A stretch of 64,000 bases of DNA from an uncultured Marvinbryantia sp. (GTDB taxonomy: Bacteria; Bacillota; Clostridia; Lachnospirales; Lachnospiraceae), in the NCBI GenBank assembly GCA_947630735.1, contig CANRIR010000003.1, positions 41,954-105,953 on the forward strand, in the 5' to 3' direction. Position numbers and translations under genes: made by a program. The notes under the pieces are model-generated. The model saw only the letters and a list, made by a program, of their open reading frames with translations, ran no database searches and had not been told where the DNA came from. Positions 59,301 to 64,000 of this stretch are shown piece after piece (the first letter of the stretch is position 1; every line of letters starts with the position of its first letter).

Positions 59301-61987
59301 AGACACAGCATGATCTGGCTTGCCGTCACCGGTTCGTGGAACCGCAGCACATAGAACGGCCGGTTGTTCACATCCAGCTTCTGAATGAGAGTGGAGCCCA
59401 CATCCACGCCCGTGTTTCCGGTCTCATGGTTCCAGTACACCACGCGCGCCCGCTCCGGGCTTCCGCTGATGTCCGCAGCCGTGAACGTGAGATAATTCAT
59501 CTTGTATTCCTGATCGAACGTGACCGTGATGCCCTTGCTGAAATTGTCCATCGGGTATGCCACGCCGTCGTCCCACTCGTTGGGCTTCAGCCAGTAGGAC
59601 GAATAGCTGTCGTCCACCACGCCGAACGCCCACTGGCTGTTCGAAGCCGTCTGGCCATTCACGGTGGGCTTGCCGCTCATCGCCTGATCCAGGGGGCTGT
59701 CGATCATCTTCTGACTGCCGTGGTTGCCGCACAGCGCGCTCTGGATGTGCGCGGTCAGCCTGCCCTCGCCGTTTGAAGTGTTGATCAGTCTGTAATTGGG
59801 AAGCCTCGGCGTCTCGCCGCTCTCCGTCTGCGCCAGGGCATGCAGGGATTCCTTCACCGCCCAGCCCAGATCGTTCCAGCCGGTCACGTACAGCTCATAC
59901 TCGGTGCCGTCCTCCAGCCCGGTAATGGTGTAGCTGTTCGCCGTGAGGCGTCCCGCGCCGTCATCTGTCTGCACAAAGCCGTCCACAACCGGACAGAACG
60001 CGGCATCCACATCGCTGGATCTCTTATAATAAAGCATATAGCCGTTGGCGTCGTCCATATCCTTCCAGGTAACCCGGATGGAGCGGAACCCGCCGGCCGC
60101 CACCACATTGTCCACCGGCGCGGGCTTGCCCTCCGGTTTCGGAGAGGCTATCACCGTCTCCGACCACGGGCTGGACCACTCGCCGTTTATGGAGCGCACC
60201 TGCACTTTGTACTCGCCAAAATTCTTTAAGGAAAGATCGTTGATCGAAACGATCAGGTGCGGGCTCCCGCTCACGCGCACGATCTGGGTGGCCGGGCCGT
60301 CCTGCTTCTTCACAGGGCCCTCCACGCGGACCTCATAGCCCGTCACATTGCTCTGGGGATCCCAGCTGACCGTGAGCTGCTCGTTTCCGGGCGTCACCGT
60401 CACATTTGCCGGGATGTTCATCTGGGGAGCCGGTATCCTGCTCTCCATATCGTTTACAAATTCCACGCGCGCGATATCCACCAGCGGCTGCTGCTTTGTG
60501 GTGCCCGTGATCTTGATGGTGACGCGCTTCACCGCGATCTGACTGCCAAAGTTCAGCACGAGGGAACCGTCCGGCTCCAGGGACACGGACGGAGCTGCCG
60601 CCACAGTCATAATGCCGGCCGCCTGCGCTGCGCCGAGCGGGATCTGAAGGGTCTGTTCCTGCCCGTCTGCCACGTAGACTACCTCCGCCGTGCCGGAACT
60701 GATATCGCTGACGACGCCGTACTCGCTCTCCGCCGGGGCCTGGATGGTCATTCCTTCCAAAACCGGCAGCGCCGCCGGAGCGACCGGTACATCCGGGTTT
60801 TCCGAATCCTGCTCCGCGTCCTTCGCAAACTCAAACGTCATGGACACGGGGTGCTCATCTGTGATCGTCTGCCCTTCCTTTGTCTTTAAAGTAGCCGTTC
60901 CCCCGTCGCTGAGGAGATTTTCCACTCCCTCCGCCACGGTCTCATTATCTGCCTTCACAGCCATGGGCACCGTCAGTGTCTCCACCGTGGCCGCCTGGCT
61001 TTTCCCATACAGGCTCTGCACCGCGAGCTGCAGATCGATGATATCCACCACGCTGTCCAGGGCGTCCGTGAGATTGCAGGCCGCACTGGAGGGATCGCGC
61101 CGGATGGCGTCCAAGATGGCCGTGACATCCTCGATCGTGATCTTTTGATCTCCGTTCACATCGCCCAGGCGCATCCAGCCCCTCGCCGACTTCTCGCCGC
61201 CGAGAGCCTTCTCCTTTGACGTGCACACCTCGATCTTTGCCGTCTGCTGCTCGCCCACCGCCAGGGTCTGCTGATAGGACTCGAATCTGTCCGCAGACAC
61301 CGTCACGGTGTACTCGCCCGGCGCCACTTCAAATTTGGCAGAGCCATCCGCTCCGCCGTCATTGGGGATGGTAAATACCCTGCTGTCTATTGTGTTTTTT
61401 CCTGTGGCCGCATCTGCGATCGAAACGGTCACTTCTCTGGCGCTCACACCTTTCTGTGTGGAGATCACCTTTACCTCCACATAGGATCTCCCCGCCAGAT
61501 CATCCACGGAGAGCAGCATGATGCCGCCGTCCTGCGCCTCGGACTCGCTCTGGGTCTCCGATTCCAGCTCAGACTCCGATCCTGTCTCAGACTCGCTCTC
61601 CATCATCTCGCCGATAATGATCTCTTCCTCGATCTCCCCGGTCGGCTCCTCTGAAGCCTCTGTATCGGAAGAATCCTCTGACGTGCTCTCCTCCGGCAGG
61701 ACGCCCTCTGTCTGCGCGTCCTCCGTCTGCACGCCCTCTGTCTGCATATCCTCCGTCTGTGCGTCTTCTGTCTGCACAGCCTCCATCACCGGCCCGCCGG
61801 CAGAGCCCTCCGCGGGCAGTTCCGTGACCGGCACATCCACAGACGGAACAGCCTGCTGTTCTGTCTCATAAGCCTCCGGGAGCGCTTCCGTCTCCCAAAA
61901 GACATCTGCCCCGTATACGGACGCGCAGCCCGACAGCGGCTGAAGCGCCATACACCCGGTAAGCAGTATTGCCGCAAGTTTTTTCAT
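56333..61987 (-). CDS. M60-like metallopeptidase lipoprotein with dockerin, Fn3 and F5/8 (CBM32-like) domains
   Basis: An 1884-residue surface lipoprotein. Signal peptide with lipobox LSGC (Cys20). Residues about 30-160 are a Ser/Glu/Thr linker, and 165-255 a beta-sandwich domain. A dockerin-like pair lies at about 275-337 (GDVNGDQKITIEDV, then VVDIIDLQLAVQSLYG). Residues 345-510 are beta-rich; two Fn3 domains span about 516-716. An F5/8C-like domain covers 760-916. The M60 domain lies within about 1000-1430 and has the zinc motif H1273-E-I-G-H1277 and, ten residues on, Glu1288 in AEITNN. A Fn3-like domain (about 1466-1556) and a second F5/8C domain (about 1600-1760) follow. M60 enzymes cut O-glycoproteins such as mucins. 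It leads an operon with the cohesin-like gene. Confidence 0.88.
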   Translation of the reverse strand: MKKLAAILLTGCMALQPLSGCASVYGADVFWETEALPEAYETEQQAVPSVDVPVTELPAEGSAGGPVMEAVQTEDAQTEDMQTEGVQTEDAQTEGVLPEESTSEDSSDTEASEEPTGEIEEEIIIGEMMESESETGSESELESETQSESEAQDGGIMLLSVDDLAGRSYVEVKVISTQKGVSAREVTVSIADAATGKNTIDSRVFTIPNDGGADGSAKFEVAPGEYTVTVSADRFESYQQTLAVGEQQTAKIEVCTSKEKALGGEKSARGWMRLGDVNGDQKITIEDVTAILDAIRRDPSSAACNLTDALDSVVDIIDLQLAVQSLYGKSQAATVETLTVPMAVKADNETVAEGVENLLSDGGTATLKTKEGQTITDEHPVSMTFEFAKDAEQDSENPDVPVAPAALPVLEGMTIQAPAESEYGVVSDISSGTAEVVYVADGQEQTLQIPLGAAQAAGIMTVAAAPSVSLEPDGSLVLNFGSQIAVKRVTIKITGTTKQQPLVDIARVEFVNDMESRIPAPQMNIPANVTVTPGNEQLTVSWDPQSNVTGYEVRVEGPVKKQDGPATQIVRVSGSPHLIVSINDLSLKNFGEYKVQVRSINGEWSSPWSETVIASPKPEGKPAPVDNVVAAGGFRSIRVTWKDMDDANGYMLYYKRSSDVDAAFCPVVDGFVQTDDGAGRLTANSYTITGLEDGTEYELYVTGWNDLGWAVKESLHALAQTESGETPRLPNYRLINTSNGEGRLTAHIQSALCGNHGSQKMIDSPLDQAMSGKPTVNGQTASNSQWAFGVVDDSYSSYWLKPNEWDDGVAYPMDNFSKGITVTFDQEYKMNYLTFTAADISGSPERARVVYWNHETGNTGVDVGSTLIQKLDVNNRPFYVLRFHEPVTASQIMLCLGTGYSRIEMKVAEIHFHNYDPLDEEIENLFEDNMHTVLKADVTEDMIRALEERLNITDENGELHPLYDSLLLDLKAARELLKLQLDETIAVDPRITARRDGSLGFGGLNAWQPLGRTAAAGETLVVYVGHNFKKMGENTNLRLVFTQYHAEANTLMKTSGVLKVGRNEITVPQVSTNKFEQGGQIYVAYEGNDTADRYGIRVNGGVKIPVLNIYKKTGAEKTEAIRQYVSELETYVQTISAKHEENHTGRKNVDYAYDAQNCILNATDLMMERMMYSVPATQLWAAISGYADKAAQLESALDAIEKTMLLFYQHKGLSDQAGGRNALPSQHLNIRYMRMFAGAFMYASGNHIGVEWNETKLAGSATTWDGFGWGIAHEIGHDINQSCYAIAEITNNYFAQLLTKAAKGTRFQYPDVYAKVTSGAIGRSPNVGIQLALYWQLHLAYDSYTKDDRYIFDSYQDQFNNLFFARVDTYARDAGAAPKPKEVELKLDAGVDQNLMRLACAAANKDILEFFERWGMVPDEATIAYAGQFEKETRAIWYVNDDARDYRVDHAGAGETVQNAAVSAKASAVDNQVTISMSTSGVSGSAILGYEIIRGMMSNGRLTSQVIGFQPADADGTATYVDTVSSINNRVMYYEVKAVDKLLNYSPAASAGSVKVATGGALNKDSWTVETTMTSADDAKVERDEDDPDGGFDAESGAAGMQYSISRIKDNVRDANPYSGVSAGDAQIVIDMHRTEEVTSARYMGSDLDSVTVSVSADGNNWITVKEAYEGCRNCASAFATIWFDSVYEANKSSWIGTYNARYVKFQIPQSGTISISEIDICGPSGDDLEFYTANGGVPAIGRLTQDYQYGKEAKDVIPQGSLIFGGTYKGNPAYNVVLLYDTEGNVIGAKDGAVNAGQVILAEVPENGSLGETSDGTWIYYVEPGNWDEETLKAKKGVRGELYRVDDAITLDGERIVSDTAVISIPDTIPDITLTNTGNGGQQ
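61706..61785 (-). repeat. 15-bp repeats in the N-terminal linker of the M60 gene
   Basis: Five consecutive 15-bp units coding for QTEDA, QTEDM, QTEGV, QTEDA and QTEGV. They lie in the acidic linker that tethers the lipidated N-terminus to the folded domains; copy number may vary between strains. Confidence 0.85.
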
Positions 61988-62019
61988 CCCTCTTATCCTC
62001 CCTTATTATAGTCCTTATT

Positions 62020-62049
62020 ATTCTACCATATATTGTGGTTCCCATGCAA
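62020..62049 (-). promoter_or_regulatory. Probable promoter of the M60-cohesin operon with an overlapping inverted repeat
   Basis: TTGCAT (62049-62044), 18-base spacer, TAGAAT (62025-62020) on the minus strand. The inverted repeat TGGTT-7-AACCA (62052-62036) covers the -35 element and could be an operator. The start codon of the M60 gene follows GGGAGGATAAGAGGG. The gap 61988-62064 has no terminator for the GGDEF gene. Confidence 0.55.
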
Positions 62050-62064
62050 CCATAATTCCTGCAG

Positions 62065-63792
62065 CTACTCCATCTGTTCTCCCGAAAAAATCCAGATCGT
62101 GTCCTCGCAGTCATCCGACTGTTCGTTCTGAGCGATGATGCGCAGATACATCCAGCTCCCGTCCACCTTCTGATAGGAGAGTGAGACCACCTTGTCCCGG
62201 CGGAGCTTCTCTGCGAGCCGCCCGTAGTCCAACACCTCCCGGAACGCCTCATAATACTCCCATTTGACGTACTTTTCCAGGTACAGCTGCATGGCCCTGC
62301 TGTAGCTGTCGTCCGCTTTTTCGATCAGTTCCAGGAAATAATCCGGGATATAGATGTACTGCTGCTTATCCTGCTTTAAATTCACAAAATAAACGCCGTT
62401 GAAGCGGTGGGCGATCAGGTTCAGGAACCGGTCCGTATTTTTCTTTCTGGCCAGCGTCTTCTCCAGCTCCTCGTTCAGGGCCCTTCTCTCCCTGCGGCCC
62501 CCGTTCTGCCGGTAGTACCGCTCTTTATCCGCGCGCATGGCAAGCTCCGCCTCGCCTACGATCTTGTGGATGGCAAGTTCCTTCTCTCCGCTCGCCACGC
62601 CCACGGAGATCTCATAATTGTCCTTCAGGAGCACTTCCCGCACCTTTTCCATGATGTTTTCCACGCTCTGGCTGGACAGCCTGCAGCTCAGCATCACAAA
62701 TTCATCCCCGCCGATCCGGTACACGGACTCCTCCGGAAAATATTTTTTGAGGACATCCGCAACGCTGCAGAGCATATCGTCTCCCCGCTCATGTCCCAGC
62801 TTGTTGTTGACCTCGTGAAGCCCGTTCACATCCACATAGCAGGCCGTAAGGCGCGTACTTCCGCTCCCCTCCGAGAGCTGTTCGATATCCTCATTGTATT
62901 TGTGGCGGTTATACAGCCTGGTGAGCGCGTCTCTGTGGTATTCATCCAGCATGGCCTCGCGGCTGCGCTTCTCCTTGAGGTACTCGTCGTGCACATCCTT
63001 CACATAAAGAATGAGCACCTGGTCGTCATCCGTGTATTCAATACTTGGGATCAGCTCCATCTGCACCCAGCGCCAGCTGTCCGCGATTTTTCTCCGGTAA
63101 TGGCAGCTCTGCATCACGCCGCGCTTTTCCCGGAAGTACTGCTTCTGCTGCTCGATATCCGCAAAGTTCCGATATACCTCCAGATCCTCCGGGTAGACGA
63201 AGCCGTCCTCCTCGAATTTTCTCCACCAGTCCGAGATCTTTTCCAGGCGGTCGGAAAACAGTTTCCGCTCCGCCGGTTCCGTCTTGATCACCTGGAACGT
63301 GTCCCTGGTCAGATTGATCTTGAGGATCTTATAGTAGATCGAGGAGAGCGTGGACAGCGCATCCACCATGATCGTCGTGTTCGTATCCGCCTTCTGCCAG
63401 TAAAACAGCGCCCACGGATTTTCGGGCGTCACGTCTTTGGGGATGGCGATGCCGAATGTCACCCAGATATAACCGGCCTGGATCCTGCGCTTATAACTCT
63501 GGAGCATCCTCCTGTCCCCGCGCTCAAAGATCCTCTTTCGCACATACTCCGGATCGCCATAGTTCAGATAGTCCGATACGTACTCCGAAGATACCAAGCC
63601 GTCCGCCACCTGCTTTTTGATATATTCATAAATACTGGGAATATCGTCATAACCTTCTTCTCTGACCAGCTCATCATATTTCAGGAACTCATATGCCCCG
63701 GTCATGACATTCACTCTGGCGAGCTTCAGAAAATTATCCATCAGCGTATTTTTTACAAATAAATACGCGTCTTCACTCATATTTGATCTCAT
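62065..63792 (-). CDS. GGDEF diguanylate cyclase candidate with repeated PAS-like modules
   Basis: A soluble protein of about 575 residues. The GGDEF domain (about 285-440) has the substrate loop DVNGLHEVNNKLGHERGDDML and the intact active-site motif RIGGDEF with Gly361 first. The RxxD inhibitory site is not found ahead of it. Two similar modules of about 130 residues precede it and one follows; each ends with a strand pair like SYKRRIQAGYIWV, HYRRKIADSWRWVQ or SYQKVDGSWMYL, so they are probably PAS-like sensors. No membrane span is seen. The start ATG at 63792 is chosen for the GTGAG seven bases upstream; GTG 63804 and ATG 63780 are alternatives. It is upstream of the M60 operon on the same strand. 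Confidence 0.88.
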   Translation of the reverse strand: MRSNMSEDAYLFVKNTLMDNFLKLARVNVMTGAYEFLKYDELVREEGYDDIPSIYEYIKKQVADGLVSSEYVSDYLNYGDPEYVRKRIFERGDRRMLQSYKRRIQAGYIWVTFGIAIPKDVTPENPWALFYWQKADTNTTIMVDALSTLSSIYYKILKINLTRDTFQVIKTEPAERKLFSDRLEKISDWWRKFEEDGFVYPEDLEVYRNFADIEQQKQYFREKRGVMQSCHYRRKIADSWRWVQMELIPSIEYTDDDQVLILYVKDVHDEYLKEKRSREAMLDEYHRDALTRLYNRHKYNEDIEQLSEGSGSTRLTACYVDVNGLHEVNNKLGHERGDDMLCSVADVLKKYFPEESVYRIGGDEFVMLSCRLSSQSVENIMEKVREVLLKDNYEISVGVASGEKELAIHKIVGEAELAMRADKERYYRQNGGRRERRALNEELEKTLARKKNTDRFLNLIAHRFNGVYFVNLKQDKQQYIYIPDYFLELIEKADDSYSRAMQLYLEKYVKWEYYEAFREVLDYGRLAEKLRRDKVVSLSYQKVDGSWMYLRIIAQNEQSDDCEDTIWIFSGEQME

Positions 63793-63831
63793 TTTACATC
63801 TCACTCTTTACCAGTATATTTTTTTCTGAAT

Positions 63832-63860
63832 ATTTTAGCACAAGGGCCCTCCTAAGTCAA
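63832..63860 (-). promoter_or_regulatory. Sigma-A promoter of the GGDEF gene
   Basis: TTGACT (63860-63855), 17-base spacer, TAAAAT (63837-63832) on the minus strand. The predicted leader is about 33 bases. Confidence 0.75.
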
Positions 63861-63975
63861 ACGGCTATCCGCCGGCCGCGGCTTTTTTCCTCTAGTCCAG
63901 CTGTGCCAGCTCATAGTAGAGATCCCCGAGTTTGCCACTTGTCAGCTGATTCTAATTAAATTTTTTCCTTATTTT
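63861..63975. other. Non-coding right edge with a weak plus-strand hairpin
   Basis: No gene is recognised. On the plus strand CCGC-CGGCC-GCGG (63869-63881) is followed by C and six T, a weak terminator-like hairpin. On the minus strand, codons 63895-63951 are open and end with LGDLYYELAQLD before a TAG, but a TAG also precedes them and no start codon is present. This could be a gene remnant or chance. Confidence 0.4.
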
Positions 63976-63998
63976 GCAAGGTTTTCCTTGCTTTTTTT
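63976..63998 (+). terminator. Plus-strand terminator at the right edge
   Basis: GCAAGG-TTTT-CCTTGC followed by seven T on the plus strand. The minus direction lacks a T-run. It is odd because no plus-strand gene lies to its left in the window; it could end a small plus-strand RNA or be a relic. Confidence 0.6.
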
Positions 63999-64000
63999 AT

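Noticed and set aside
57089..59776. 895-codon plus-strand frame opposite the M60 gene
   Set aside because: Shadow of a GC-rich coding strand. No signal peptide, motif or start context, while the opposite strand has a complete multidomain protein.
63892..63951. Minus-strand open stretch ending LGDLYYELAQLD at a TAG
   Set aside because: Looks like a protein C-terminus, but only 19 codons separate it from an in-frame TAG upstream, and there is no start codon. A remnant is possible but not shown.

Overview
The window is about 64 kb of GC-rich Firmicutes DNA in which every recognisable gene lies on the minus strand, so the genes read from right to left. Gene content and order point to a spore-forming, anaerobic gut member of the Lachnospiraceae/Clostridia. 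The evidence is a division and cell-wall (dcw) cluster with a SpoVD-like PBP, a Spo0E-like peptide, a PrkC/PrpC kinase-phosphatase pair, a DUF4179-type anti-sigma factor, and a large M60 (mucinase-type) lipoprotein. The organism assignment is an inference from gene content; no rRNA or tRNA gene was seen. I also saw no CRISPR array, insertion sequence or riboswitch.

Layout in the direction of transcription (high to low coordinates): (1) 63.8-62.1 kb, a GGDEF protein with repeated sensory modules and its own sigma-A promoter. (2) 62.0-54.6 kb, two exported proteins: an 1884-residue M60 metallopeptidase lipoprotein carrying a dockerin, followed by a cohesin-like/Fn3 protein. (3) 54.6-46.6 kb, a nucleotide-synthesis unit, pyrE - two small membrane proteins - M29-like aminopeptidase - purE - purM - purN - purD, then a membrane protein with a cadherin-like domain and a terminator. 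(4) 46.5-41.7 kb, gntR (YtrA type) - clpC - small conserved protein - radA. (5) 41.6-39.9 kb, ECF sigma factor and its anti-sigma factor. (6) 39.8-31.9 kb, rpoB-rpoC with a strong promoter. (7) 31.9-18.8 kb, a tightly packed 12-gene unit: murE, priA, def, fmt, yugP-like peptidase, rsmB, rlmN, prpC, prkC, rsgA, rpe, thiamine pyrophosphokinase. (8) 18.7-16.4 kb, ychF-lgt-spo0E-like and a terminator. (9) 16.4-4.5 kb, the dcw cluster: mraZ, rsmH, ftsL, pbpB, spoVD, mraY, murD, ftsW, murA, ftsQ. It is led by a sigma-A promoter and four 10-bp-phased MraZ-type boxes. (10) 4.4-3.1 kb, ftsZ alone between its own promoter and terminator. (11) 3.1-0 kb, an exported amidase with wall-binding repeats, a sugar nucleotidyltransferase, and galE, which runs off the left edge.

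Most of the window is core physiology: septal peptidoglycan synthesis, translation start and maturation (fmt, def, rsmB, rlmN, rsgA), nucleotide synthesis, transcription and proteostasis. The accessory, environment-facing part is at the right end. There a probable host-glycoprotein-degrading lipoprotein with a dockerin sits in one operon with a cohesin-like partner, next to a cyclic-di-GMP synthase candidate. Other unusual points are an internal terminator with a sigma-E-like promoter nested in it ahead of spoVD, an Ala in place of Gly in the KTG motif of SpoVD, murA in the position where murG is usually found, a GntR regulator where ctsR-mcsAB would be expected ahead of clpC, and a PrkC without recognisable PASTA domains. 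No gap between genes exceeds about 250 bases.
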